Of a stretch of 64,000 bases of DNA, positions 40,755 to 50,399 are shown in pieces. The notes beneath the pieces were generated by a model. The model saw only the letters and a program-made list of their open reading frames with translations. It did no database searches and was not told the origin of the DNA. Both the position numbers and the translations under genes were made by a program. Positions within the stretch are counted from its first letter, which is position 1, and every line of letters starts with the position of its first letter. The stretch comes from Paludibaculum sp. (GTDB taxonomy: Bacteria; Acidobacteriota; Terriglobia; Bryobacterales; Bryobacteraceae), in contig JARKQJ010000124.1 of NCBI GenBank assembly GCA_029973955.1, positions 1-64,000 on the forward strand. Direction: 5' to 3'.

Positions 40755-41456
40755 ATGAAGAATGGATGTTACCTTGGTGCGGCAGTCCTGGCCTGCGCTC
40801 TCGCGCTCCCAGGCTCTGCGGCAACCATTACTGAAGTGGGCGATGCTGGTCAACTTTTGCTGACCGCGCAAAGCGCCAACTCGATGCCGGGAGGCACTGC
40901 GCTGACCAACATCTACGGAGCCATTGGCACCGGAGATGCGGACTTGTACAAAATCTATCTGACTGGCGGGCAGACATTCTCCGCCACGACGACTTTGTCC
41001 TTCTCCGCCAACGCTTTCGATACGCAACTGTTCCTGTTTGATTCCGCCGGCATCGGCGTCTATGCCAACGACGACTCCGAGGATAGTCCGCCCCAATCCA
41101 CTCTTCCAGCGAGCATCTCTTTGACGCCCTCCGCTTCCGGCATCTACTATCTCGCCATCTCCGGCTCCGGCTACCTGCCCCTGAGCTCCGGTGGCTTCAT
41201 CTTCCCGGTCACCGGCGGCCTGCTCGATCAGTCCGGCGGCATCCAGAACGCGGTTGGCCCCACGGGCCCCGGTGGTGCTCTGGCCCTCAACGGCTGGTCT
41301 TCCACCTCCAGCGAAGTGGGCGACTATGACATCGCCCTCACCGGTGCCCAGTTCCTGCCTTCTCAGGAAGCGGCTGTTCCGGAACCGTCCGCCGTTGCCC
41401 TCACCGGCCTTGGTCTCGCAGTGCTCGGTTTGGCCTTGAGGCGCCGCTCGGCCTGA
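40755..41456 (+). CDS. PEP-CTERM sorting-domain protein with pre-peptidase-like domain
   Basis: GGAGG upstream of ATG; signal peptide; GDADLYKIYLTGGQTFSATTTL..FDTQLFLFDSAGIGVYANDD; C-terminus VPEPSAVALTGLGLAVLGLALRRRSA. Confidence 0.88.
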   Translation: MKNGCYLGAAVLACALALPGSAATITEVGDAGQLLLTAQSANSMPGGTALTNIYGAIGTGDADLYKIYLTGGQTFSATTTLSFSANAFDTQLFLFDSAGIGVYANDDSEDSPPQSTLPASISLTPSASGIYYLAISGSGYLPLSSGGFIFPVTGGLLDQSGGIQNAVGPTGPGGALALNGWSSTSSEVGDYDIALTGAQFLPSQEAAVPEPSAVALTGLGLAVLGLALRRRSA

Positions 41457-41499
41457 GGCCCGGCCATCTCAAGGACATGTGGCCGATCTGGAGGATGAA

Positions 41500-43386
41500 A
41501 TGAGATCTCAAACTTTCCTGCGTTACCTCACCGTCACTTGCGCGGCTGCCGTTCTTTGCTCCGCGCAGAGCCGCAAAATGGACGCCGCGCTCTCTGACCT
41601 CGTCGACTCGCAAAAGGCGATCGGTGTTGCCGCACAGAGCCTGTCGAGTGGACCCACCGCCAACTATGCCGAGTGGATGAATTTCGACGCGCAAGGCCGC
41701 ATTCTGGTCGACATCTACCTGGACGGTACCCAGAACCTCAGCGCCGTCACCTCGTCTCTCAAGGCGCAAGGCGCTGTCATCACGGGCGTGAATCCGGAAT
41801 TCCGCTTCGGAGCCATCTCCGCCTATGTGCCCGTCAGCAGCGTGGAGCCCGTCTCCCAATTGGGCGGCGTGAAGACCACTATCATGTCCGTGAAGCCGAA
41901 TAAGAACGCTGGTGCCGTCACTTCGCAGGGCACCACCGTCCTTCGCTCCAACATTGCCAACAGCAATGGTTTCACCGGTTCCGGCATCACTGTGGGCGTC
42001 CTGTCGGACTCCTACGACACCTCCCCCCTCGGCTTCAGCGCCATCCGCGCGGCCAATGACATCGCCTCCGGCGACCTCCCCACACCAAAATACGTGGTCG
42101 ATCTGGCCGCCTCCAGCAGCAATACCGACGAGGGCCGCGCCATGATGCAGATTGTCTACGACGTCGCCCCCAGTAGCTCGCTCTGCTTCGCCACCGCGTT
42201 CGCAGGTGAGGCTTCGTTCGCCGCCAACATCCGCACCCTTCGCACGAATGCCAGTTGTCTGGCCGACGTCATCGTCGACGACGTCTTCTACTACGACGAG
42301 CCGTATTTCTCTGATGGCATGATCGCTCAGGCCGTCAACGACGTGGTCACCAGCAACGTCCTCGCCGGCAAGAAAGTCGCCTACTTCTCTTCCGCCGGGA
42401 ATCAGGGCTCCCTTGGCGGCGGCGGCTCCATTGACGTGCCCAACGCCGTATTTTCCGCCTCTCCCTCCGGCCTTGGCAATATCAACCTCGCCACCGCTGC
42501 CACCTGCACCAGCAGCCCTTCCAGCGGCAGCACGAAGGCTGCCGTGGTCGATTGGCTCGATTTCGGCGGCGGCACATACTTCCAAACCGTCAATTACAAC
42601 GCTGCCAGCTCTACGATGATCCTCCAGTGGGACGACTTGTTCTATTCCGGAGCAGTGACTACGGATCTTAACTGGTTTATGTTCAACTCCTCCGGCAACT
42701 GCGTCTTCACTTTTGCGGCCAACAATTTCAGTACCGACAACGGTTATGAAGGCATCGGTCTCTCCGGCGGCACCTCCGGCGCCTATCGCATCATGATCGG
42801 CCGCACCAGTTCCGGAACCCGGCAGGCCAAGCGCCTCCGCATGCTGAACCTCGGCGGTTGGAGCGGTGGCCCCTTCGCCACTGCGACCAACCCCACTACC
42901 TTCGGCCACAACTCCGCTGCCAGCGGTATCGGCGTCGCGGCTTACCGTTACAGCAACCCCTTCAACGCCAACCCCTACACCCCGAAGATCGAGAGCTTCA
43001 CCAGTCCTGGTCCTGTGACCATCGCTTTCGACGCCCTCGGCAACCGCCTGGCCGTTCCTGAAACCCGCAAGAAGCCCGACCTCGCCGCTCCCGACGGAGG
43101 CGATACCACCTTCTTCTATCCCGGATCAAACCCGGACGGAACGGCGTTTCCGAACTTCTTCGGCACCAGCGCCGCGGCGCCTCATGCCGCCGGCGTCGCT
43201 GCTCTCCTGCTCCAGAAGGCCGGCGGGCCTGGTTCGCTCACCCCCCAGCAGATCAAGAGCATCCTCCAGACCACCGCGCCCGCGCGTGTTCTCCCCAACA
43301 CTGCCGGCTCGCCCGTCAAAGGCTGGAACCTCTATGACGGCTTCGGCCTGATCGATGCCGTGGCCGCCCTGGCGAAAATCCCCTAG
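41500..43386 (+). CDS. S8-like (subtilase-fold) secreted serine peptidase with atypical active site
   Basis: Signal peptide; GITVGVLSDSYD (Asp), AYFSSAGNQGS (oxyanion Asn), FFGTSAAAPHAAGVAALLLQ (Ser); SNTDEGRAMMQIVYDVAPSS where the His motif is expected. Confidence 0.82.
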   Translation: MRSQTFLRYLTVTCAAAVLCSAQSRKMDAALSDLVDSQKAIGVAAQSLSSGPTANYAEWMNFDAQGRILVDIYLDGTQNLSAVTSSLKAQGAVITGVNPEFRFGAISAYVPVSSVEPVSQLGGVKTTIMSVKPNKNAGAVTSQGTTVLRSNIANSNGFTGSGITVGVLSDSYDTSPLGFSAIRAANDIASGDLPTPKYVVDLAASSSNTDEGRAMMQIVYDVAPSSSLCFATAFAGEASFAANIRTLRTNASCLADVIVDDVFYYDEPYFSDGMIAQAVNDVVTSNVLAGKKVAYFSSAGNQGSLGGGGSIDVPNAVFSASPSGLGNINLATAATCTSSPSSGSTKAAVVDWLDFGGGTYFQTVNYNAASSTMILQWDDLFYSGAVTTDLNWFMFNSSGNCVFTFAANNFSTDNGYEGIGLSGGTSGAYRIMIGRTSSGTRQAKRLRMLNLGGWSGGPFATATNPTTFGHNSAASGIGVAAYRYSNPFNANPYTPKIESFTSPGPVTIAFDALGNRLAVPETRKKPDLAAPDGGDTTFFYPGSNPDGTAFPNFFGTSAAAPHAAGVAALLLQKAGGPGSLTPQQIKSILQTTAPARVLPNTAGSPVKGWNLYDGFGLIDAVAALAKIP

Positions 43387-43410
43387 TTCGCCCCTCCGGC
43401 TCGCAATCCT

Positions 43411-43456
43411 GCGGCCCCTGGAGTGCCAAAGCGCTCCCGGGGCCGCTTTTCTTTTT
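43411..43456 (+). terminator. Rho-independent terminator downstream of peptidase gene
   Basis: GCGGCCCC-t-GGAG-loop-CTCC-c-GGGGCCGC stem followed by TTTTCTTTTT, 25 nt after the stop at 43386. Confidence 0.85.
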
Positions 43457-43524
43457 CCGCCTCTTTGCATCATCTATGTAATAATCTGCGTGCCGAAGCG
43501 TATAGCAGGTTGAGGCGTTTGAAT

Positions 43525-44046
43525 ATGGCAACACTCAGCCTGGTGCCGTCCTCGGCACCCATCCCTATGAACAGCCCACCTCCCGGCTTCGCCGAACTCT
43601 ATCAGCGGTTTTCGGAGGTTGTCTACCGGACGGCCCTACGCGTCACCGGCAACGCTGCCGATGCTGAAGACGCCCTTCAGACGGTCTTCGCCCGCATCCT
43701 CAACCAGGGCGGCCGCCTCGATCTCAGCCAGATGCCCGAGCGCTACTTCCGCCGCGCCGCCACCAACGCCGGCCTCGACGTTCTCCGCAGCCGCACCCAC
43801 CGCGCCGAGTCCCAACTCGACGACTCGCTCCCCCACGCGGCCCCCGATACCTCCCCCTATCTCAAGGAGCGCCTTCGCCGCGCTATCGCCAGCCTAGAGC
43901 CCAAAGACGCCGAACTCTTTACCCTCCGCTATGTTTCCGGCGTCTCCAATACCGAAATCGCCGACATGTACGGCCTCGAACGTTCCACCATCGGTGTCCG
44001 CCTGCACCGCATCCGCCAGTGGCTGCAGCACGAACTGGAGAAGTAA
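43525..44046 (+). CDS. ECF-type RNA polymerase sigma factor
   Basis: FAELYQRFSEVVYRTALRVTGNAADAEDALQTVFARIL (sigma2) and LEPKDAELFTLRYVSGVSNTEIADMYGLERSTIGVRLHRIRQWL (sigma4). Confidence 0.92.
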   Translation: MATLSLVPSSAPIPMNSPPPGFAELYQRFSEVVYRTALRVTGNAADAEDALQTVFARILNQGGRLDLSQMPERYFRRAATNAGLDVLRSRTHRAESQLDDSLPHAAPDTSPYLKERLRRAIASLEPKDAELFTLRYVSGVSNTEIADMYGLERSTIGVRLHRIRQWLQHELEK

Positions 44047-44056
44047 GGAGATTCCC

Positions 44057-46513
44057 ATGAACAACGAAGATCGTCTGGATCAAGCCCTCGAAGCGATGAA
44101 TGGCGACGCTGCGTCCGCGGCGGAATTCGAAGCGGCCCGCGGCCGCGTCTGGGAAAAGCTCATGGCCTCCACGGGCGCCAACTGCCAGGCCTTCCGCGCC
44201 GACCTCGGCGCCTACGCCGAAGGCCGCCTCGACGCCAATCAGCGCATGCTGCTCGAAGACCACCTGGCCCGCTGCCCCGAATGCCGCAAGGCCTTTGCCG
44301 AAATGCGCGGCGAGCGCAAGGTGGTCGCCATGCCGGAGCGCCGCGCCGGCGTCCTTCAACGCTATCGCGGCTGGGCCATCGCCGCCGGCATCGCCCTCGT
44401 CGCCCTCTACACTGGCCGCGGCCGTATCGACGACGCTTTCGCCCCCTCCGGTCCGCGCGCCACCGTGGAATCGGTGGCCGGTGAACTGCACCGCCTCCCG
44501 GAAGGACTCCTCCAGGCGGGCCAGTCTCTCAGCGAAGGCGAGGCCGTTCGGACCGCTCCTGGTTCCCACGCCATCCTGCGCCTCGCCGACGGCTCCCGTG
44601 TCGAGGTCAACGAGCGCTCCGAACTCTTCGTCCACGCCGCCTGGAGCGGCCAGACCGTCCATCTCAACCGCGGGGACGTGATCGTCCAGGCCGCCAAGCA
44701 GAAGCGCGGCCACCTCGTCGTCCAGACCCGCGACGCTTCCGCCACCGTGAAGGGCACCGTCTTTTCCGTCTCCACCGGCCTCGCCGGCTCCGTCGTCTCC
44801 GTCCTGGAAGGCTCCGTGGAGGTAGCCCGGCCTGCCGGAACTGCCCTGCTCACCCGCGGCCAGTCCGCCGCCTCCACGCCCGCTCTCGAAGGAGTCTCTG
44901 TCAAGGAGAGCGTTGCCTGGAGCAAGGACTCCGAGAAGTACATCAACCTGCTCGGCGATGTCGCCGCCATTGAGAAGCAGCTCGCCGCCATCCCCGGAGC
45001 CCCGTTGCGGACCGCCTCCGCGCTGCTGGCCGCGCTGCCGCCGGATGTCAGAGTCTATGCCGCGGCCCCCAATCTCTCCGATACCATCCGCCAGGCCTCC
45101 CGCCTCGCTGAGCAGCGCGCCTCCGAAAGCGCCACCTTCAAGGAATGGTGGACTTCCGACAGCGCCCGCCAACTCCGCGCCGTCGTGGAGCAGGTTCAGA
45201 GCGTTACTCCGTTGCTGGGCGAGGAGATGGTCTTCGTTAGCTGCGGAACTGGCAAGAACCACATTCCGGTCCTCCTTGCCGCCGTCAAGCCCGGCTCCCA
45301 GGACGACCTCAAACAGGCGCTCACCCGTCTCCTGCCCGGTCAGGAACTCCCCGGCTTCTACCATGTCACCGATACTTTGCTGACCTTTTCTGACTCCGCC
45401 GCCCACCTGGACTGGGCGCTCGCCAATGCCGGCAAGGGTTCCGCTGCCCCCTTCGTCGCCGAAATCGCCAAACACTACCAGCGGGGTACCGGCTGGCTGA
45501 TCGCTCTGGATGTCCAGTCCGCCGCGCCAGCCGCGGCCGCTCAGGCCGAGGGCGCCAATGTCCGCTACGTCTTCTTCGAACAGCGCCAAACCCAGGCCGG
45601 CGAAGAGAACGAAGCCATGCTCCTCTTCAATGGCGCGCGCAAGGGCTTCGCCTCCTGGCTCGCCCCCGCCGGCGCCTCTGGCGCCGCCCAGTTCATCTCC
45701 AGCGACGCTGCCGTCGTCTTCGCGGCAACCGTGCGGGAGCCCCGTCAGATCTTCGACGAACTCCTCGCCCAGATCTCCAAGGTCAAGCCCGGCACCGCCG
45801 ACGACATCCATCAGGCCGAATCCAAGCTCGGACTCGATTTCGCCAACGAAATCGCCTCTTCTCTCGGAACTGACTTCGCGCTCGCCGTCGAACGGCCCAC
45901 TATTCCCATCCCTGGCTGGGTGGCCGCCGTCGAAGTCTACAAACCCTCTACGCTCGATGGGGCTCTGCGCCAACTCGTCGATGCTTACAACTCCAGCGTG
46001 CCCGCCGGCCAGGAAGTGAAGAAGCTCGCCTTCACCCAGGAGACCGTCAACGGCCGTTCCTGGAACACCATCAGCCTCGGCGTCATCAATCTCAACTTCA
46101 CCTGGACCCACTACTCCGGCTACATGGTGGCCGGCGCCGATCGCGGCCTGGTGGAACGCGCCATTGCTACCCGCGAGGGCGGCTTCCCCCTCGTCCGCAC
46201 CGCCACCTTCACCCAACAGCTGCCTTCCGCCACCGGCGTCCATCCCTCCGGTTTCCTCTGGGTGAACATGAAAGGCGCACTCTCTGAGTTGATCAATATG
46301 CTGCCCTATCCGGCTCTCAAGCAGTTGGCCGACCGCCGCGACCCCGTTCTCATCGCTTTTAACGGCGAAACGGAACGAATCCAGGCCGCAAGTCGTACTC
46401 GTTTAACGAGCCTTGTTCTCGATGCCATGCTGGCGGGTGCGTCCGCTGGCAGCCCGGGCAAGGCCCAACTGAAGAAGACCGTAAAGGCCCAGCATGCCAG
46501 CGCCAGTCATTGA
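44057..46513 (+). CDS. Anti-sigma factor-like: zinc-finger + TM + FecR domain + large C-terminal domain (DUF3352-like?)
   Basis: HLARCPECRKAFAEM zf-HC2-like, TM WAIAAGIALVALYTG, FecR SHAILRLADGSRVEVNERSELFV..GDVIVQ..TVKGTVFSVSTG..VLEGSVEV; about 500 aa extracytoplasmic remainder. Confidence 0.8.
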   Translation: MNNEDRLDQALEAMNGDAASAAEFEAARGRVWEKLMASTGANCQAFRADLGAYAEGRLDANQRMLLEDHLARCPECRKAFAEMRGERKVVAMPERRAGVLQRYRGWAIAAGIALVALYTGRGRIDDAFAPSGPRATVESVAGELHRLPEGLLQAGQSLSEGEAVRTAPGSHAILRLADGSRVEVNERSELFVHAAWSGQTVHLNRGDVIVQAAKQKRGHLVVQTRDASATVKGTVFSVSTGLAGSVVSVLEGSVEVARPAGTALLTRGQSAASTPALEGVSVKESVAWSKDSEKYINLLGDVAAIEKQLAAIPGAPLRTASALLAALPPDVRVYAAAPNLSDTIRQASRLAEQRASESATFKEWWTSDSARQLRAVVEQVQSVTPLLGEEMVFVSCGTGKNHIPVLLAAVKPGSQDDLKQALTRLLPGQELPGFYHVTDTLLTFSDSAAHLDWALANAGKGSAAPFVAEIAKHYQRGTGWLIALDVQSAAPAAAAQAEGANVRYVFFEQRQTQAGEENEAMLLFNGARKGFASWLAPAGASGAAQFISSDAAVVFAATVREPRQIFDELLAQISKVKPGTADDIHQAESKLGLDFANEIASSLGTDFALAVERPTIPIPGWVAAVEVYKPSTLDGALRQLVDAYNSSVPAGQEVKKLAFTQETVNGRSWNTISLGVINLNFTWTHYSGYMVAGADRGLVERAIATREGGFPLVRTATFTQQLPSATGVHPSGFLWVNMKGALSELINMLPYPALKQLADRRDPVLIAFNGETERIQAASRTRLTSLVLDAMLAGASAGSPGKAQLKKTVKAQHASASH

Positions 46514-47483
46514 TCTCGACAACCTGCGAGTGAAGCTGGGCCGGCGGGAGATCCTTCTGGGGATCACCTGCCGGCTCGGCGTCTCAGGCTCCGGAAAAGC
46601 CATCTGCCTCCTCGGTCCGAACGGCGCCGGCAAGTCGACACTCATCCAAACCCTCCTCGGCTTTCACATGCCGCTCTCCGGCTCGGCCCACGTCCTTGGC
46701 TTCGATTGCCACCGCAACCCCCGCGCCGTCCGAGAGCGCATCGGCTACATGCCTGAAAGCGACTCGTTCATCGCCAGCATGACCGCCGTCAGCTTCCTCC
46801 GCCTCATGGGCGAACTCAGCGGCCTGCCCGGCGAGGCGGCTCTTGAAAAGGCGCACGAAACCCTCTTCCATGTCGGTCTCGGCGAAGCCCGCTATCGCCC
46901 GCTCGGCACTTACTCGCTCGGCATGAAACAGATGGCCAAGCTCGCCCAGGCCATCGTCCACGGTCCCGAACTCGTCATCCTCGACGAGCCCACCAATGGC
47001 CTCGACCCCGCCGCCCGCCAGCGCATGCTCAAACTCATCCGCGAAATGAAGGAGCAGCACGGCATGAACATCGTCCTCTGCTCCCACCTCCTGCGCGATG
47101 TCGAAGAGGTCTGCGACGAAGTGGTCATCATGAAGGAAGGACTCATCGTCCACCACGCCGACCTCGAAGCCGAACGCCGCTCCAACCGCCGCTTCGTGGA
47201 ACTCGAAGTCGCAGGCAATGACCTCAACCTCTCCTCCACCCTCCAGCAGCATGGCGCCGACGGCGTCAGTGAAGGCGGCGGCCGCTGGCGCATCGTCCTC
47301 CCGATCGATTTCGAAATCGCCGGTCTCTGGAGAGTCCTCGCCGCCGAAGGCCTCGAAGTCCGCAAGCTCACCCACCGCCGCGACACCCTGGAAGAGATCT
47401 TCCTCAAGGCCGTCGGCCACATCCGTCAAACCCCCGGCGAAACCGCCGCGCAAGAGGAGGTGAGCGCCCATGGCAGTCTATAA
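46494..47483 (+). CDS. ABC transporter ATP-binding protein
   Basis: [18 protein letters not shown] Walker [34 protein letters not shown]. Confidence 0.93.
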   Translation: MPAPVIDLDNLRVKLGRREILLGITCRLGVSGSGKAICLLGPNGAGKSTLIQTLLGFHMPLSGSAHVLGFDCHRNPRAVRERIGYMPESDSFIASMTAVSFLRLMGELSGLPGEAALEKAHETLFHVGLGEARYRPLGTYSLGMKQMAKLAQAIVHGPELVILDEPTNGLDPAARQRMLKLIREMKEQHGMNIVLCSHLLRDVEEVCDEVVIMKEGLIVHHADLEAERRSNRRFVELEVAGNDLNLSSTLQQHGADGVSEGGGRWRIVLPIDFEIAGLWRVLAAEGLEVRKLTHRRDTLEEIFLKAVGHIRQTPGETAAQEEVSAHGSL

Positions 47484-48330
47484 ACGCGGCTACCAGCGCT
47501 ACCAGGGCCCCGTCACCGGCCACTACACGCGCCTCATGGCGCTGCCCCGTTTCGCCTGGGAGCGCCTCTTCCAGCAGCGCCTCATGATCGTCCTCACCGC
47601 CGTGAGCTGCCTCTGGCCCCTGCTCTGCGCCGTCTTTATCTACATCTCGAACCACTCCGAACTCTGGGCCGGTCTCGGCGGCGGCCTGAAGAAGATGCTC
47701 GCTATCGACGCCAGCTTCTTCCTCGTCTATATGGACGTCCAGTCCGCCTTCTGCATCCTCCTCGCCGCTCTCGCCGGACCCGGCCTCATCGCTCCGGACC
47801 TCTCCAATAACGCACTGCCTCTCTACTTCAGCCGCCCGCTGTCCCGCATCGACTACGTCGGCGCCCGCATGATGACCCTCGTCGGCATGCTCTCCCTGGT
47901 CACCTGGATCCCCGGACTCCTCCTCTTCGGCATGCAGGTCGGCATGGCGCCCTCCGGCTGGTTCGCCACCCATTGGAGGCTCGGCGCCGGCGTCTTCCTC
48001 GGCTTCTTCTTCTGGATCGCCGTTGTCAGCCTCGTCGCCCTCGCCAGTTCCGCCTGGGTCAAGTGGCGCCTTGTCGCCGGCGCTCTCATCCTCGGCTTCT
48101 TCTTCATTCTGGCCGGCGCCGCCAAGATGATCAACGGCATCTTCCGCGTCGAATGGGGCTCCGTCATCAATCCCGCCATGGCCGCCTATACCGTCTGGTG
48201 CGCGCTGCTCGGTAAGGACATCCCCGAAGGCATGGACATCTCCACCAGCCTCCTCTGCCTCGGAGGACTCATCGCCGCCCTCGGCCTCATCCTCGAACGC
48301 AAACTCCGCCCCGTGGAGGTGATCTCGTGA
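47470..48330 (+). CDS. ABC transporter permease
   Basis: About six TM segments; overlaps flanking ATPase genes by 14 and 4 nt. Confidence 0.8.
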   Translation: MAVYKRGYQRYQGPVTGHYTRLMALPRFAWERLFQQRLMIVLTAVSCLWPLLCAVFIYISNHSELWAGLGGGLKKMLAIDASFFLVYMDVQSAFCILLAALAGPGLIAPDLSNNALPLYFSRPLSRIDYVGARMMTLVGMLSLVTWIPGLLLFGMQVGMAPSGWFATHWRLGAGVFLGFFFWIAVVSLVALASSAWVKWRLVAGALILGFFFILAGAAKMINGIFRVEWGSVINPAMAAYTVWCALLGKDIPEGMDISTSLLCLGGLIAALGLILERKLRPVEVIS

Positions 48331-49259
48331 GCAGCCACGAAATCGTCTTTGAAGACGTCTCCAAGTTCTACGGCGAAGTGCTCGGCGTCAATCGCGTCAA
48401 TCTCAAAGTCCCGCCCGGCATCACCAGCCTCGTCGGCCCCAACGGCTCCGGCAAAACTACGCTCATGAACCTCATGTGCGGCCTCATCCACCCCGACCGG
48501 GGCGCCATCTCCGTCCGCGGCCTCGCCCCGCAGGACCCCGAGCACATGATGCGCATCACCGGCTACGCCACCCAGTTCGACGCAGCCCCGCGCTGGGCCA
48601 CCGGGTTCGATTTCGTCACCACCGCCCTGCTCCTCTTTGGCTACTCCCGCAAGGAAGCCGAACGCAACGCCTGGAAGGCCATTGAGCAGGTCAACCTCAC
48701 CGACGCCGCTACCCGCAAAGTCGCCGGCTACTCCAAGGGCATGCGCCAGCGCATCCGCCTCGCCCAGGCCATCGCACACGATCCACAGGTCCTCGTCCTC
48801 GACGAACCCCTGAACGGCCTCGACCCCCTCGTCCGCGCCGAAACCATCGCCCTCTTCCGCAGGTTCGCCGCCGAAGGCCGCCACGTCATCCTCTCCAGCC
48901 ACGTCCTCCAGGAAGTCGACGTCATCAGCGACCAGGTCATCCTCATCGCCAACGGCATGATCGTCGCCGAAGGCGAGATCCGCGGCGTTCGCGACGAGAT
49001 CAGCGAGCACCCCAGCCAGTTCATCATCCGCTGCCGCGACGCCTCCCGCATCGCCTCGCTCCTCTTCCATGAAGAGCACGTCACCGAAGTCCGCATCAAC
49101 GACGATCGCCTCGGCCTGCTCGTCCTCACCCGCAACCGCGAGGAGTTCTCCCGCGCACTCTCCCGCATCGCCCTCGCCGGCCACGACATCGACGGCGTCA
49201 TCCCCGCCGACGAAAACGTCGACGCACTCTACGAATACCTGATCGGAGGCGCACGATGA
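48327..49259 (+). CDS. ABC transporter ATP-binding protein
   Basis: LVGPNGSGKTTLMNLMCGL, YSKGMRQRIRLAQAIAHDPQVLVLDEPLNGLDP. Confidence 0.93.
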   Translation: MSSHEIVFEDVSKFYGEVLGVNRVNLKVPPGITSLVGPNGSGKTTLMNLMCGLIHPDRGAISVRGLAPQDPEHMMRITGYATQFDAAPRWATGFDFVTTALLLFGYSRKEAERNAWKAIEQVNLTDAATRKVAGYSKGMRQRIRLAQAIAHDPQVLVLDEPLNGLDPLVRAETIALFRRFAAEGRHVILSSHVLQEVDVISDQVILIANGMIVAEGEIRGVRDEISEHPSQFIIRCRDASRIASLLFHEEHVTEVRINDDRLGLLVLTRNREEFSRALSRIALAGHDIDGVIPADENVDALYEYLIGGAR

Positions 49260-50371
49260 CCACCCGCTTCCGGGCTCGCCAGGCCTGGACCATCGCCACG
49301 CTCGAAATGCGCCGGGCGTTCTTCTCCAAACGCGCCTTCTGGGTCTACCTGCTGGCCTTTTTCCCGGCCTTCATCTTCATCGGCCACGGCATCAGCCTGC
49401 AATGGCAAACCAAGCGGTTCAACTCTCGCGGAAAGGTGATGCCCGCCATTCTCGACTCCCTCAAGCCCGGTATGACCGAGCAGGAGGTGATCGCTCTCGC
49501 CGGAAACCCGCAATCGGACAACAATTACACCCGCCGCCACCGTGAAGATGAGGACGAAGACTCATCCACCGGCAAACGCGTCATCGTCGAGAAGACTACC
49601 CACATCCGCTTCCTCGAATACTGGGATGGTAGCCGCACCAGCTACCTGCGCTTCGAGGACGGGGTCCTCAGAACCGTGCGCACCCGCAATCCCTTCGACT
49701 TCCAGGAAGACCGCTCCGTCTACGCCGGCGTCTTTCAGTTCTTCTACCTGCGCCTCGCCATCTTCTTCGGCTGCCTCGGTATCTTCATGAACCTCTTCCG
49801 AGGCGAGATGCTCGACAAGACCCTCCACTTCTGGTTCCTCGCCCCGGCCCGCCGCGAAGTCCTCCTCGCCGGCAAATACCTTGCCGGACTTACCGCCTCC
49901 AGCGTCATCTTCACCTCCGGCGCCGTGCTCAGCTTCTTCGCCGTTCTCTGGCCCCACTCCGGCATGGAGGTGCAGGCATACTGGCAAGGCCCCGGCCTGG
50001 AGCATCTGCTCCGCTATGCGCTCGCCGCCACTCTAGGCTGCGTCGGCTACGGCAGCGTCTTCCTCGCCGCCGGTCTGCTTCTGCGCAACCCCATCATCCC
50101 AGCCGCCGTGCTCCTCATCTGGGAGGGGATCAACGGCTTCCTGCCCGACATCCTCCAGAAACTCAGCGTGCTCTATTATCTGCAGTCGCTCTGCCCCGTG
50201 CCCGCTCCGTTCGACAACGGCACGCCTGCATTGCTGAAACTGATTCTTGCGCCCGCCGCGCCCGCCTCACCCTGGCTCGCCGTGCCGGGCCTCCTCGCCG
50301 TCACCGCTCTCGTGCTCTGGGCCGCCGCCCAGGCCGTGAAGCGGCTCGAGATCAACTACAGCACCGAGTAG
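49256..50371 (+). CDS. ABC transporter permease with inserted extracytoplasmic BamE/SmpA-like domain
   Basis: TM1 AFWVYLLAFFPAFIFIGHGI; insert LKPGMTEQEVIALAGNPQ...EYWDGSRTSYLRFEDGVLRTV (about 49427-49705); then further TM segments. Confidence 0.75.
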   Translation: MTTRFRARQAWTIATLEMRRAFFSKRAFWVYLLAFFPAFIFIGHGISLQWQTKRFNSRGKVMPAILDSLKPGMTEQEVIALAGNPQSDNNYTRRHREDEDEDSSTGKRVIVEKTTHIRFLEYWDGSRTSYLRFEDGVLRTVRTRNPFDFQEDRSVYAGVFQFFYLRLAIFFGCLGIFMNLFRGEMLDKTLHFWFLAPARREVLLAGKYLAGLTASSVIFTSGAVLSFFAVLWPHSGMEVQAYWQGPGLEHLLRYALAATLGCVGYGSVFLAAGLLLRNPIIPAAVLLIWEGINGFLPDILQKLSVLYYLQSLCPVPAPFDNGTPALLKLILAPAAPASPWLAVPGLLAVTALVLWAAAQAVKRLEINYSTE

Positions 50372-50399
50372 CCAGCAACGGCTCGTCCAAACTCGACGA

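Noticed and set aside
41401-42909. 502-aa minus-strand ORF opposite the S8 peptidase
   Set aside because: Antisense to a well-supported gene, Gly/Ala/Val/Asp-biased composition, no motif
43470-43500. AT-rich TGCATCATCTATGTAATAATCTGCG considered as a dif/XerCD site in view of the skew change
   Set aside because: Arms do not match the conserved XerC/XerD arm pattern and it is more than 20 kb from the apparent skew turning point
43919-46243. 774-aa minus-strand ORF opposite the FecR/anti-sigma gene
   Set aside because: Gly/Glu/Ala-rich low-complexity translation with no recognisable motifs, fully antisense to a gene with clear domains; typical shadow ORF in C3-rich DNA
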